Part shown: positions 1 through 10,999 of the stretch, in pieces
Position numbering within the stretch: the stretch's first letter is position 1
How the letters are laid out: each line of letters opens with the position of its first letter
Origin: Nemertoderma westbladi
Lineage: Eukaryota > Xenacoelomorpha > Nemertodermatida > Nemertodermatidae
Assembly: GCA_032718475.1 (NCBI GenBank)
Contig: JAUCBJ010008738.1
Coordinates: forward strand, 1-40,071
Direction of reading: 5' to 3'
Length of the DNA stretch: 40,071 nt
Notes under the pieces: generated by a model
Told to the model about the DNA's origin: nothing
Database searches by the model: none
Seen by the model: the letters and a program-made list of their open reading frames with translations, nothing else
Translations under genes and position numbers: made by a program

Positions 1-206
1 TCTCACTAAATATAATATAAGTAATTACGTACGTAATAAACACGAATATATATTGCACTAATCTACTAAATAATCGCTAAAATAACATTCTACTGAATAA
101 AATTAAAGAAAACGATTATAATAAAATTACATAGCAATACATACGTAAATATAAAAATAATAAAATAATATAAAATAATAGAGTCACACACCCACTCCAT
201 ATGTTG

Positions 207-3200
207 CTACGTTACGGAGTCCCTAGATGTTTGAAGGATTAGGGAGGTGGTCGTGGGATGAGAATCTTGCCTTCCACAGTTTCCGGAGAGTCCTCCATTC
301 CCTTCCGGTAAACACAAACGACCGACTGGGTGATTGAGTCGCTGCATCCTGAATACAATTCCAGGTTTCCTCTTCGTCCTGGAATAGTGACGATAGAAAT
401 ATCGCTCAAAGTATATGACGGCGTCACAAAGCCGATTCCAGGAGCTATAGTGGTCCGTCGCTCTCTGCAGGAGAGGTGAGAGTCCCTGCGAGACGTCTGA
501 TGTTCCAGAGCTCCAATCACTCTCTCTGATCTTCATGAAGGATCCACTCGCGGTGGGGAGGTCCAGATCCACGGCGTCGTCCCTGGCAATATGTAATACC
601 GACAGATCTATCCCGGGTTCAAATAACTCCGCTCCACCCGTCCGGGTTTTAGGTTTAACTTTCTCCGCTCCCTTGGCTGGTCTAATCTCAGTTGGAGTAA
701 GATGGGGAGGCCATTCATCCTCCTTACTCAGGAAGTCGGGTTCACCTAACCGGTCTGTAGTATCTGTCAGTTCTTGAGGAGTTGCTCCTCTGGAAGCGAT
801 GTCGGCTATATTCATCGTCTTGGGGCAATATCTCCATTGATCTACATTGGAGTTAAGTCCCTCACTAGTATCGTCTTCCCATTCACTCACCTGGCAGACG
901 CGATCTTGAAGCAGTCTTTCCCTGAGCGTTCTACGGGAAGGTCCAGTAAGGTACCAACCTACTCTAGTTCTTACCGCATAGGTCTGAAGTGGTTGCGGTT
1001 GAGTAGGTCGTTTCTCTAATGTCTCCAGCGCCTCATGCGCGTTTTGGCCGATGAGTATTTGCACTCCAGGATAATCAGTCTGGAATCGAGGTATCTTAAG
1101 ATGTTGGATGCTCTCATCCTCGTCCCAATTATAAAGGTCTGCTTGAGTAGTAGCGAAGTTCTTTATTGCCACCATTTTGACTGACCTTATACTGTATTCT
1201 CCTAGTTTATCCTGTGGAGTGGACAACTCACCTATATAATAGTCGGCAGCTACAGTAGAATTCCAAACCTGCATGATCCCTGACATGTTTAGCTTGGTTC
1301 GGAACTTGGGTTGTCCAGCAAAGATGACTTCGGCTAGTTCTTTATCGATGAATGTTCCTGTGCTGCCGGAGTCCAGGAGGGCGTTCACTATATAGCTCTT
1401 CTGAGGTCCGTGGACCCGTAACTGGACTACAGGAAATTCTCGGATTCCTATATTGGAAGTTGGCGCTTTCCAAGATGGTTGTTGATCTGAAGTAGTTAGG
1501 GTGAGGTCGCTGTCTGTGTCTTTCTCATACATGAGTGCTCGATACACTGCGGTGGTGTTTATTAAGTAACAGGATTCGTTTTCGTCGGAGAACTCGTCCG
1601 TATAGAATCCTTCCATCTCAGATTGATCAGTGTCGTTCACATCACTGAATTGGACATGTAGTTCGGACTCACTTACCTGACTCGGGCTGTTTCGTTCGAA
1701 TTCCGTGTGCAACAAGATATGATGTTTTGCGCCGCACTTTGCACACCTTGCGTCGGAGTAACAGGTTCGCCGTTGGTGTCCTCGTCTGAGGCAATTATAA
1801 CACAACCGCTTATCCCACATGACTTCACATCTATCCTTTAGTGATTTCCTCAGGAATTTATCACACGCATTTAAACGGTGGGGCCCGTCGCACAGCACAC
1901 ATTTCGGTTTGATGTTACTTACTTTAACCTGTGCTATGTGGTGCACACTTGTTCTTTCCTCGGGCTTTCTCACCTGAATTCTTTTAGGAGACGTAGGAGG
2001 GGTTTTTTGTACCGGTTCCCTTCTGTCATTGGGTCGAGACTTGAATTTACTTACCTGATCTTTAGGCATTTTATTGACATAATAAGATCTATCAGTGTCT
2101 TTCCCGCTATCTTCTCCTTGAGAAGTCTGGCTTTCGCCGTCGTCTGTATAACACACTGGTGTTACCTTTCTCCTAGAGACGGGTTTTTCACTTACCTTGT
2201 TTTCCGGTGTCTTCTCTCGGGACTGCTTGAGGAGTTGCAATTTCACTTCTCCATCCAAGAATGACATGAGATCAGCCATGGTAGGGTCTCGTCGTTGTTG
2301 TTCCATCATATATAGTACTTTCTTATCCCAGCGTGTGCCTACCCCACCTTTCGGTAAAGTAGAAGCCACAGCTCCAATGACCATAGAACTTTGGTATTCA
2401 TGAGACTTACCTAACCAATCTAATTGTCTACAGATCTCTTGAATCTCATCGGAAAACTCTATTATCCCACTGCTGATGAACTTTCTGGGCGCTACTAATT
2501 TTGCATATAAATACTTAGCGATATTATTCCTATTACCATACCTGATGTTTAGTGTGTCCCAAACTTGTCTTAATCCGTCTGGATGTCCAATAAACTTTAA
2601 CGCCATTAACTTGGGAGATCCTTCCAAGCACTCGATGAGGTATCTAAGTTTTTCTCCATTAGATAGTACAGAGTTCTGTATGTTATCTTTGTAATATTCA
2701 TTAAAAGGTAACCATTTCATCTCATCTCCATTGAATTTGACTATCTCTCCCACCTTTACCGCTTGCCGGGCTTCGGTTCTAGCCATTTGACGCGTAAAAC
2801 TTTCTTGGGCCATCGTGTTATTTAATATCGAATTATCGGTATATAAATTTCTCGGATTATGATCAGTTCTATAGGGAATATCATTATCAACAGGTCTATA
2901 ATTACCCTTAATAGGGTTCACTATAGGAGTTTCTACTTCGCTAGCAGTATAAATGCGTGTAGGCTCCACACCTTGCGCATGAGATACTTCAGACCTAACG
3001 GGTTGACACATTGTTACAGAGGGTGGTGGTATACCCTTTTGTAAATTTACTAATTTATCGCGCTCTAGCGCGATATTTTGCTGCACTTCTTGCAACTCTA
3101 ACTTACTTTCCCTCACTGTTCCCTTTAAATGTTGGACAGTCCCTTCCAACTCTCGGACCTGTTGGGAGGAGCGTATTCGATTCTCCTTCATCTCTCCGAG

Positions 3201-5132
3201 GAGAATATCCATCCCCCGCCGTCTCTCGTCTTCCCAATCAACCGCCGAAACGGGATCCGCCAACGTCGTAGCGGGCAGACGAGGGACAACGGGCGACAAA
3301 TTTGGAATATTTCGCTCGGGGTCCAGGACCTGAACTGTCTCCTGGGCAGTTCTACGGGGCACAGGTAGCTTAGTGCTATGCAGAGGGAATTTATAGGTAG
3401 CTTCAGGGAGCACAGGTGTATCTATTACCGAAGGGGTGATTTCAAGAACAGGCCTACTTATTTCAGGCTCATCTACTATAGTAGGGAGTCTTTCTATTGT
3501 CATTATTTGGTCTGTGGGTTCTGTACTCTCTAAGTTGGTGTTATTTAGTTGCCTTCTAACAGCTGGAGGCAAATCAGGCAATTTCTGACGGTGGAATGTT
3601 CTTTTACGTCTGCTTAGGCGGGATCGATTTCCTCCGCCTTCAGTGTCGGTGGTATCGCCTTCCTCAGATGATGTATAACCTTGTCGTTTGGGAGTAGATC
3701 GATTCATCATCTGCATATTACTAGCTGTTAACTGTTTATTAAAGTTATCTTGCCTCTCTTGAAGATTTTCCAACTCTAGTTGGGTTGTCTCTTCAGATGC
3801 CCTCCGTTCTGCTTCTGCCACTGCTATCTTTCTTTCCGCTTCTGCCGCTGCCGCTTTCCTTTCCGCTTCTACGGCTGCAGCTGCCACTTTTGCCTCTGCC
3901 GCTGCCGCTGCTGCCTTTCTTTCCGCTTCTGCCGCTGCCACTGCCGCTGCTGCTGTCTTTCTATCTTCTATACGTTTTTTCTTTACTTGTTCTTCTTGAA
4001 CCTTGGCGATGCGGAGTTGTTCATCGAATTTAGCTTGGTTCGCCGCTAACCTATCCACATCAATTGCATCTAACACAAGTTTGGCTCCCTCGCTGTTAGG
4101 GCTAAGTCCCTCCAGCCTTCTCCTCAACTCGTCATCTCCTAAAAAACGCTGATAGTCTGACAGATAGATGTCAATGGCATCCTTTTTATGCGGTTTCTCT
4201 GCCGTCGCTTCACTTTCCACTTGGGAAAAAGTAGCGTCTGTTGATTCTCCATGGGTTGAGCGCTCCTCCAACTGAGCTTTCCACTGAGCTGCTCCTTGAA
4301 CCTGGCGACTCACCCGTTGAAACCAAGTCTTTACGGCAACTTGCAACGACGTGTCTTGTTTTCTTTTAGAAGCCTCCTCAAAGGCGGATAAGATTAGCCT
4401 AATCCGCAGAACTCTTTCTCTAACTTGATAAAGCAGCTGTCCCTGCTCTTGAGGTCCTTGAGGTTGTTTAAACAGTTGTTTTTCTACTCGCTCCATAGAG
4501 CTGAAGAATCCCTGTGCGTATCCGGCTGCGGACCTCTTCCACACAGCTGGATCGATGGTTTCCTTGGCTACTCCCATCCGGTGTATGTCTTCCCAGGCAG
4601 CTTCTGATAAATCAAACGGGAGTCCGGGTCCGGGGAAGTTCCATTGCGACTCGACCATGGACTTCAGTTCTTCTCTTGTGTATCCAGCATAACTATCTCT
4701 AGTTGAACGCTGGCTTCTCGCCCAATCGATCTGGTGTTCTTCCACAGCGATCAATAACCTAGTGAGTACGGCTGCAGGAAGGATGAGAAGGGGATCCGTA
4801 TAGACCGCATCCGTCATCTCTGCTCCGCGCTCGGGTGTCAGCTCTACAGTATCCTCACTACTGGAGCTGCTGGGCCTCTGAGGAATAAGTTCTTGACTAG
4901 CGGGTTGTTGCTGTTCCGCTGCTTCTTGGTCCCGTTTGACCTGAGCTCGAGTGCCTATGATAGACCTACGATGTTGGACCAGCCTAGGTTCTTTTATTAC
5001 TACTGGAGGGATGACTTTCCTCACAGTGGGAGGTGAACTGAACTTACGACTAGAGGGTTCTACACCTCTATCTGAGTCGCAGATAGTTACATCTAATAGA
5101 CTGTCTGACAGGTTCTGCTTAGTATCAGACAT
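207..5132 (-). CDS. Gag-protease polyprotein of copy A (1641 aa, RT-less)
   Basis: A single open frame. Approximate domains are an N-terminal region of unknown fold (1-370); an Ala/Glu/Lys-rich predicted coiled coil (about 390-450); a DUF1759-type Gag domain (about 790-970, with FNGDEMKWLPFNEYY); three zinc knuckles (about 1070-1135, including CVLCDGPHRLNAC and CYNCLRRGHQRRTC); and an aspartic protease with catalytic LLDSGSTGTF near 1253 and AVRTRVGWYLTGP near 1385. The frame then jumps to WRYCPKTMNIADIASRG near 1434, which resembles the end of BEL/Pao RNase H. The RT palm, the RNase H catalytic part and the integrase are missing. Gag should assemble the particle and the protease should mature it; polymerase and integrase would have to come from elsewhere. 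The start lies in the same context as the copy B start. The last 60 residues match nothing I know. Confidence 0.85.
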   Translation of the reverse strand: MSDTKQNLSDSLLDVTICDSDRGVEPSSRKFSSPPTVRKVIPPVVIKEPRLVQHRRSIIGTRAQVKRDQEAAEQQQPASQELIPQRPSSSSSEDTVELTPERGAEMTDAVYTDPLLILPAAVLTRLLIAVEEHQIDWARSQRSTRDSYAGYTREELKSMVESQWNFPGPGLPFDLSEAAWEDIHRMGVAKETIDPAVWKRSAAGYAQGFFSSMERVEKQLFKQPQGPQEQGQLLYQVRERVLRIRLILSAFEEASKRKQDTSLQVAVKTWFQRVSRQVQGAAQWKAQLEERSTHGESTDATFSQVESEATAEKPHKKDAIDIYLSDYQRFLGDDELRRRLEGLSPNSEGAKLVLDAIDVDRLAANQAKFDEQLRIAKVQEEQVKKKRIEDRKTAAAAVAAAEAERKAAAAAAEAKVAAAAVEAERKAAAAEAERKIAVAEAERRASEETTQLELENLQERQDNFNKQLTASNMQMMNRSTPKRQGYTSSEEGDTTDTEGGGNRSRLSRRKRTFHRQKLPDLPPAVRRQLNNTNLESTEPTDQIMTIERLPTIVDEPEISRPVLEITPSVIDTPVLPEATYKFPLHSTKLPVPRRTAQETVQVLDPERNIPNLSPVVPRLPATTLADPVSAVDWEDERRRGMDILLGEMKENRIRSSQQVRELEGTVQHLKGTVRESKLELQEVQQNIALERDKLVNLQKGIPPPSVTMCQPVRSEVSHAQGVEPTRIYTASEVETPIVNPIKGNYRPVDNDIPYRTDHNPRNLYTDNSILNNTMAQESFTRQMARTEARQAVKVGEIVKFNGDEMKWLPFNEYYKDNIQNSVLSNGEKLRYLIECLEGSPKLMALKFIGHPDGLRQVWDTLNIRYGNRNNIAKYLYAKLVAPRKFISSGIIEFSDEIQEICRQLDWLGKSHEYQSSMVIGAVASTLPKGGVGTRWDKKVLYMMEQQRRDPTMADLMSFLDGEVKLQLLKQSREKTPENKVSEKPVSRRKVTPVCYTDDGESQTSQGEDSGKDTDRSYYVNKMPKDQVSKFKSRPNDRREPVQKTPPTSPKRIQVRKPEERTSVHHIAQVKVSNIKPKCVLCDGPHRLNACDKFLRKSLKDRCEVMWDKRLCYNCLRRGHQRRTCYSDARCAKCGAKHHILLHTEFERNSPSQVSESELHVQFSDVNDTDQSEMEGFYTDEFSDENESCYLINTTAVYRALMYEKDTDSDLTLTTSDQQPSWKAPTSNIGIREFPVVQLRVHGPQKSYIVNALLDSGSTGTFIDKELAEVIFAGQPKFRTKLNMSGIMQVWNSTVAADYYIGELSTPQDKLGEYSIRSVKMVAIKNFATTQADLYNWDEDESIQHLKIPRFQTDYPGVQILIGQNAHEALETLEKRPTQPQPLQTYAVRTRVGWYLTGPSRRTLRERLLQDRVCQVSEWEDDTSEGLNSNVDQWRYCPKTMNIADIASRGATPQELTDTTDRLGEPDFLSKEDEWPPHLTPTEIRPAKGAEKVKPKTRTGGAELFEPGIDLSVLHIARDDAVDLDLPTASGSFMKIRESDWSSGTSDVSQGLSPLLQRATDHYSSWNRLCDAVIYFERYFYRHYSRTKRKPGIVFRMQRLNHPVGRLCLPEGNGGLSGNCGRQDSHPTTTSLILQTSRDSVT
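3785..3965 (-). repeat. Alanine/glutamate-rich coding repeat in copy A Gag
   Basis: Short degenerate repeats encode runs such as AEAERKAAAAAAEAK on the minus strand. They predict a charged coiled coil. Copy B has its own version, a near-perfect block encoding AEAMATAEAKRKA three times (16815-16930), so the repeat number has changed independently in the two copies. Confidence 0.7.
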
Positions 5133-7094
5133 ATTTGTGAGTACAGTTGAATGCCTACTGCTATATTACAGTCTAAGCAAGTCTAGTAATTCAGTATTAA
5201 CTGCTAGCCTAGTAATTAATTACCGATACTGCTACTCAGTGTAGCGTGATATATATAATATATTAAATACCGGTATGCTTATAGTATATATAAGTATTAT
5301 TACAGACTAGGTTTATCACAGAATACCGGTATAATTTTAGCACAAATATATATAAATATATAATAGGCCTATCGGGAATACCGGTATACAGCTTACAGTT
5401 TGTAGTATATATAATTCTGGAATAGAATTAATTACAAGTACCGGTATAATTTCAGCCTAGATTTATAGAAATAAAGATAATAGGCCTATCGTAAATACCG
5501 GTATATCAATTATTTTAAATAATTGAACTTCTGAATTTCAGGGTTACTTTGTTACTTTACTTACTTTATTACCATTATTTGAGCAGTAGTCCAACTGATA
5601 TGGAGACCTAATGGTTGTATGGTAGGCCTACTATTTATAAATCGTTAGATTTGATTTATAATATATATATACCCGTTTTAATGGGTTTTGTCAATGTTTG
5701 AAATAAATGTTATTATTTCTGGGGAGTAATCACTACACAAAGCGGTGCGCTTTCAGTGAAGTGTTACTTATAGGACACTAAAACAAATAATTCTAATTTA
5801 CCTAAGTTACTTAATACTACAAATTACGTACAATTCGGGTGAGATTACAATCTCTAAATAAACATAAAAATTTACAAAACACAAAATACGAATTTTTAGG
5901 GTAATTTTACAAGAAGTCTACAAACCAGCCTAACAAAGGGTTAGAAATCTGGTTATTACAACGGACAGGGTACTACGGTATTTGAAATAATAAGTAGTAG
6001 TAAATACACTGCGTTGTCCAGATAGGAAAATACCACCGCCTGACGACCTATAGCCGTATCGCTATAGGTTCTACGTTATGTATCACGGAGTGTTCCTACC
6101 TAGAAGTTAATAGAGCTAATCGAACGTGCCTATCAACCACTTTACAACACAAATATAATGCCTACACTAATTACTTTCGGAAAGCACTGTACACTAAACC
6201 CTAAATTAGGTACGAGTACTTGTACAACAGATAATCAATAGTTAAATATACTTGAACAGCTAAAAGAACCACGGCATCTGCTGGAGTGACCGATGCACAA
6301 AATCACCAGTCTTTACCTACGCCAAGCAGCCCGTGTAGTACCGGGGTTAATTTAACTATAGCGGTATGTATAACAAACACAATTACTGTAGGAACAAACT
6401 TGGGGAATGAATGTTGCGGATAATCGCATAAACTCTGAATAATAAATATTACGCTACGCGTACAAACCACTCAAACAAAATGCAGACCGAACACTGACAG
6501 ACTACTATCAAGCCTAAACAAACTACAGGACATGCAGACTCCGAAATGATTAGGGAGTATGCGTTCTAACCCAGTAGTACGACTTATTCTTTAGTTGGGG
6601 GTTTACCTTACAGCATTCGCTGCCCCTACTTCCTAACCGTACTTAATCGGACAGGTGATCTACACACACTGCAATCCGTTCAGACTTAACAGCAATCAGA
6701 CAACAGCTCAGCCTACAAATTGTCTGTACAATCTGATCAGGCTTACACGCCTTCTGTTCAATACTGGCCTACAAACAAATAAAACTTGACAGAAATAAGT
6801 AAAAATCTCAATAAAAAACCAGGGCTGCAGTCCCTGATTAATTATTAAGGCCTACCGGTATATAACTATCAAAATCGAATAATACTAGTGTACTTATACG
6901 GAAGTACCGGTTAGGACAGCTAGGCCTACGGACCTACAGAAGTACCGGTTCTGGCAGTTGGACCTACGGACCTACGGCAGTACCGGTTCTGGCAGTTGGG
7001 CCTACTGACCTACAGATGTACCGGTACAGGTTTACCGGTTGACCGGTACTTTCAACTTTATTGCTTACTGCAATAAAGAAGCTATATCCTTTAA
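5133..7094 (-). other. Long 5' leader of copy A (non-coding)
   Basis: About 1.96 kb separate the Gag start codon from the inner edge of the LTR. No protein is visible. The region contains scattered ACCGGT and TAGGCCTA palindromes and a 38-bp degenerate repeat near 6905-7020. A perfect 9-bp stem-loop (7056-7078) lies close to the LTR edge. All of these are also present in copy B. Confidence 0.7.
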
Positions 7095-8340
7095 TGTTCG
7101 CGCTTTCAGACCTTTGGCAGTTTAACCCACCAAATTAAGATGTCTTCTAGATATTAAATCGCTTTTTAGCCTATGACAAGTATTTGATTCACTACACTAG
7201 TCGAAACCAATCTGTGCGCGATCATTCACCCGCTGGATATTCCCGGGAGATTGGGTTCGACGGTTTAATTTTATTGCTATGTAAGCCTAATGTATTATTC
7301 GACTGACAGTATTATATAATCTCTGACAATATTATTCACCTTCGGGAATATTAACAGTTCCTTTTGGACGTGGCGCTTTATTTATATAAACAGAGTTATG
7401 ACTTAAACTACTCACAACGATATGGCTTAATTATAATTCACATATATGGCGCATTCTTTAGGAAATGCTTCTTTAACAGACTCACTCGTACACAATGCTG
7501 CACAATACTGCACACTAATCTGCCAATCTTCACTGATTTTAGTCACATATAAAAGGAACACAGACTGACTCATGTAGGGTCTATCAAATAACATTAGATT
7601 CACTTCAAACCACTTTAACATAAGTCACAATCGTTATTGGTAACCTTTCTCTCTTACCTTCGGTATATCAAGAATATTGGGTGTCGGGGTTATTTCTCGT
7701 TATTCCAATATAATAATTCATCAACAAATATAATGAATAACCGATAACAAATAGCAATATACAGTATTGATTGAGCAGGTAAATTTTAGCAGTTTCAGCA
7801 GTTATTAAAAGCCGTGTGTCAGCAGTATTCACAGATCAGTGATTCCATGAGTTTGGTCGGTACGTCAGTTAAAGGATATATGTCCTTATAATTAAACCTA
7901 CTAGTGTTGAGCTAAAAAGCAGAAAAGCACAAAACACTATACAAATACACAAAACGCAAAACGCCGTTCTTTCGTGGCTTTGAAAAACTCGTGACTACTG
8001 CTCTATACGAGGATACCAACTACCCTTATTCCACGAAGCTCCCGTTCAACACAGAGAAAGAGCAGTGAGATAGGAAAATTTCAGTTCAGTAGCTCTGTGA
8101 TAGGTCAAAATCAAGGCTAACTCAAATTCTATTGGGAGATACAAAAACAAGGCTATGACGCAACCTTCTTAGGCTGGTTGGCCGATTAAACAGAGCCCAG
8201 ATACCTGCGTACAGCAAATCAGCCAATAAGCTGGTAGCTTGCGCTATTCGAGCTATAGATCCCCTTTTAGAGAATTCAGCGACTGGGGGGGAACTGGTTA
8301 GCAAGGCAAACGAATCAGTTATCCCACAAAAGCTTTTACA
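7095..8340 (-). repeat. 5' LTR of copy A
   Basis: Read on the minus strand it starts TGTAAAAGCTTTTG at 8340 and ends GCGAACA at 7095, about 1246 bp. The part from about 7910 to 7095 is clearly homologous to the copy B LTR, with a TATAAGG box near 7885-7893. The part from about 8326 to 7912 is unrelated to the corresponding copy B segment apart from the 14 terminal bases. The partner LTR is outside the window. Confidence 0.8.
7427..7621 (-). CDS. Small ORF inside LTR of copy A (64 aa)
   Basis: This short ORF downstream of the LTR TATA box is also open in both copy B LTRs (68 aa). The proteins share most residues, for example FEVNLMLFDRPYM and CAIYVNYN. Copy A has a 1-bp insertion near the start, compensated by a different start codon. 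No family is recognised. It may be a chance ORF kept open by similarity of the LTRs. Confidence 0.3.
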   Translation of the reverse strand: MLKWFEVNLMLFDRPYMSQSVFLLYVTKISEDWQISVQYCAALCTSESVKEAFPKECAIYVNYN

Positions 8341-8435
8341 AGTACATCAGTCAGTCGGTAGACACTCCACTGCCTGCACCAGCAGCACCCACTCAGCCTG
8401 CATTGGAAGCTGCTTGTTCTACACTGCTGATTTGT

Positions 8436-8592
8436 GTTTGAGTACAATTGAATGTTTGAGTGTTTGAGTACGATTGAATGTTTGAGTGTTTGAGTACGAT
8501 ACGATTGAATGTTTGAGTGTTTGAGTACGATTGAATGTTTGAGTGTTTGAGTACGATTGAATGTTTGAGTGTATGAGTACGATTGAATGTTT
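8436..8592. repeat. 26-bp minisatellite, about 6 units
   Basis: The unit is close to gagtacgattgaatgtttga followed by gtgttt. Six near-identical copies follow each other, one carrying a small internal duplication (tacgatacgatt). Nothing suggests coding; the minus-strand ORF across it is an artefact of the repeat. Confidence 0.85.
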
Positions 8593-8760
8593 CTGACATT
8601 AAAATGTGCCTCCCATTCAATTCGCGGAGTAAACTTGCACGGAATGAGGTTAGATGTTCGGTCACGTAAACGCCGACTGGAAGGTTATTCTTGTTTTTCA
8701 AAACGGATAATCGTGTACGACATGCAACAAAGCAAATGAGAAGAGGGCGGGGACGAATTT

Positions 8761-9189
8761 TCACTGGACGGGCATTGATGTGTTTATCATGCAGCTGTTT
8801 ACTGGTTTACCTGGAAGACGGTGCATGATGTCAATATCCATCTCGGATATATCAAAGGAATTTAGGATTTCCGATTCCGGTAGATCCTCAACTCCATGGA
8901 ATACCAGATTGTAAGATTTCAAGAATTGTTCTTGGTCATCGATCCATACGTTTAAAGCAGCACATTTTTCATTGACTTTAACAAGTTGATTCTCCAAGTC
9001 CCCTTGTTTGTGTTGAAGGCTGGCAATTATTACATTGCCCTGTTTGATATCAGTGATATCGGCTTTCATTTTGTCCATGTCTGAGGATAACTTAATTATG
9101 AGGTAGGCCTTGTTTATTTCGTCGGTTTCACAGGAATCGAGTTTGGTAACGCTGGACCTAGTCGAACCAGAAGTCTTTTTAGTCGGCAT
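8761..9189 (-). pseudogene. LINE ORF1-like protein, 5' fragment
   Basis: The 142-aa frame begins with a Ser/Thr/Lys-rich tail, continues with a predicted coiled coil (about 25-85) and then has YNLVFHGVEDLPESE and DIDIMHRLPG. That layout is typical of ORF1 nucleic-acid-binding proteins of LINEs, where a coiled coil precedes an RRM-like domain. The homologous reading stops soon after HRLPG, so the protein is truncated to roughly half or less of a usual ORF1. No ORF2 follows in register. The clade is not determined. Confidence 0.6.
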
Positions 9190-9744
9190 AGTGTTGTGAC
9201 TGTGATAGGAACAGAGTACTGGACCTAGCAGCCTAGTAGTACAGCCTAGTCCAATCCAATCCGCTAGGCTATTGGTTGAGGGTGAACGGAAGCTTCAGCT
9301 GGAAGCGCGAAGTTAGTTGGATATTAGATAGACCTAAATTAGGGCAGTAGGGTATGTCGGCAGCAGCAGGGCAGTGCTACCGGTACTATCCTAGTACATA
9401 GGCATTACGGTACATATAGATTGATTTATTTATACATTAGGTCTATGTAAAAACAATAACAAATACACCAAACAATGTACTGGTATAAAGGTATTGTCCA
9501 ACATAACATAGTATTACCCCTAAAGCTTTGCAGCTTATTTCCAAGGGGGGTCCTTTATGTTACTTGGTTACAAATACAATATTACACTACGCTAACCTAA
9601 AACCAATATAAAACGTAATTACACTATGTACATGTACAACTTTACCGAGAGCGTGACAATGTCCGACTCAACGATAAAGATGTAATGTACAGAACAATTT
9701 ATTATAAAACGTAATTACAGTATAAATAGTGAATAATTAATAAA
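9190..9744. other. No gene seen
   Basis: The start may be the 5' untranslated part of the LINE ORF1 fragment to its left. The rest is AT-rich with no open frame of note, no repeat array and no RNA gene that I can recognise. Confidence 0.5.
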
Positions 9745-10176
9745 CTAATAACTTTCTGTAGGACTATTGTACCTATTTTTACATTGCACACGGAGGTGAG
9801 ATTTAACTGCAGATTTAAAAGAATGTTGATTATCTAGGTTTTTTATTTCATTAGGCAGAGCGTTCCAATTTTTAATACCGTTAAAAAAGAAAGTATCAGA
9901 TTCGAAGGATTTACAATTCGGGAGGTAGAAGTTTGAAGCACTAGCTCTGGTACTGTAAGAGTGTGTATCGCGTACTCTGTTGAATTTTTGTTTTAGGTAA
10001 TTGGGACATTTACCATTATACACTTTATGCACATGGTTAAGGCGTAGCTGCCTAACTCTACTATTCTTACTAAAGACCCTCAATACTTTATTTTTTTTTT
10101 CTATCATCTTAACTCTACTATCTAAGTTAAGTAGTCCAGATTCATAAAAGTACAACCTTTTTAGCGGGATTTTCAA
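9745..10176 (-). pseudogene. LINE ORF2 C-terminal fragment
   Basis: The 143-aa frame contains HKVYNGKCPNYL, THSYSTRASASNFYLP and FFNGIKNWNALPNEI, then FKSAVKSHLR near the end. This pattern is the conserved tail downstream of the reverse transcriptase in many CR1/L2/jockey-like LINEs. No palm domain is present, and the upstream (right) end runs straight into the inverted-repeat element at 10144. It may be a 5'-truncated insertion or a remnant cut by that element. Confidence 0.6.
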
Positions 10177-10612
10177 TTCAATCTACAGCATTTGTTGATG
10201 GCATTATTGATTGAAAATATTATTATCAATGGCTGAACGCGCTCTGTTAATATAGACGTACTTTAATTAGGCCGACAATACAACCGACATATTGTAGCAA
10301 ATTATAATATCTTTAACATATTAATTTTCTTTTAACTTATTCAGTAAATAGCTGTATTATCTACGGTCAGCGCTGTTAGATAAGCTGATTATAGTGTCAG
10401 GTGTTGTTGCTGTGTTGCTAACATTCCCATCTCACTATTGTATCGAACAGCTGTAGTCGAAATCTCAGGTTTTGGGGGGAGGTGAGATAGGTCCTGCTAT
10501 TTAGAGTATTGTAGAATATTGTGACTCCGCCACAATATTCGATTTAAATAAAGTACGTATCCGTCACGCAGTCGCTTACACTCGTTCTTAATACAATTAA
10601 TTCGAATAAGTA

Positions 10613-10903
10613 ATGCGTAACATCCCTAATGAAACCAGTGGGTGCATTGATTTATATTCCCGGAAAATGATTTGGTTGAACGTGTATAACACCAACAATG
10701 ACAGTAAATTTATCGGGGGCTACTTCCTGGAAGCGATAACTGAGAACAAGGGTGCTCCGCGGATTGTTCGTGGGGATTTTGGAACAGAAAATGTTCGCGT
10801 TCGAGACTTTCAGAAGTTCATCCATAGAGATCACACTGACAATATGCAACAGACCTGTTACATCGATGGCGCAAGCACATCTTTGGATAATTTCCTGATT
10901 TAG
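10613..10903 (+). pseudogene. Integrase-core (DDE-like) fragment
   Basis: The frame reads GCIDLYSRKMIWLNVYNTNN and later PRIVRGDFGTENVRV. This resembles the first two acidic positions of an integrase-core family found in animal genomes, where a CIDGYSR-type motif is followed by VRGDxGTEN. The third acidic residue and the C-terminal half are missing; similarity fades near residue 80 and the frame ends at 96. It lies inside the inverted-repeat element. The exact transposon superfamily is not certain. Confidence 0.6.
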
Positions 10904-10999
10904 TTTTAAAGCAGATGAAATCTGTCCGTATGTTAGGCCTAAGTTAAAGTACGTCGATATTAACAGAGCGCGTTCAGCGATTGATAATAATATTTTCAA
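10895..10999 (-). pseudogene. Transposase N-terminal fragment, inverted
   Basis: On the minus strand the right inverted repeat and adjoining bases encode AERALLISTYFNLGLTYGQI. This resembles the N-terminal helix-turn-helix-like part that precedes integrase-core proteins of the kind encoded at 10613. It is in the opposite orientation to that core and abuts it near 10890, so the two halves were brought together by an inversion or a palindromic rearrangement. Confidence 0.4.

Larger units (their letters stand above)
1..8340 (-). mobile_element. BEL/Pao-like LTR retrotransposon, copy A (cut by window start)
   Basis: Read on the minus strand, this is an LTR (8340 to 7095), a leader of about 2 kb, one long Gag-protease ORF (5132 to 207) and the start of a 3' non-coding region that runs off the window. 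The body aligns by eye at high identity with copy B at 13690-20400 on the opposite strand. The BEL/Pao assignment rests on the DUF1759-like Gag, three zinc knuckles, a DSG protease and an RNase H tail ending in an ADIASRG motif. Reverse transcriptase and integrase are absent from the visible part. The 3' LTR and target duplication lie outside, so completeness cannot be judged. Confidence 0.85.

Noticed and set aside
8393-8764. 123-codon minus-strand ORF
   Set aside because: Mostly the 26-bp minisatellite read in one frame, with no protein signature in the rest.
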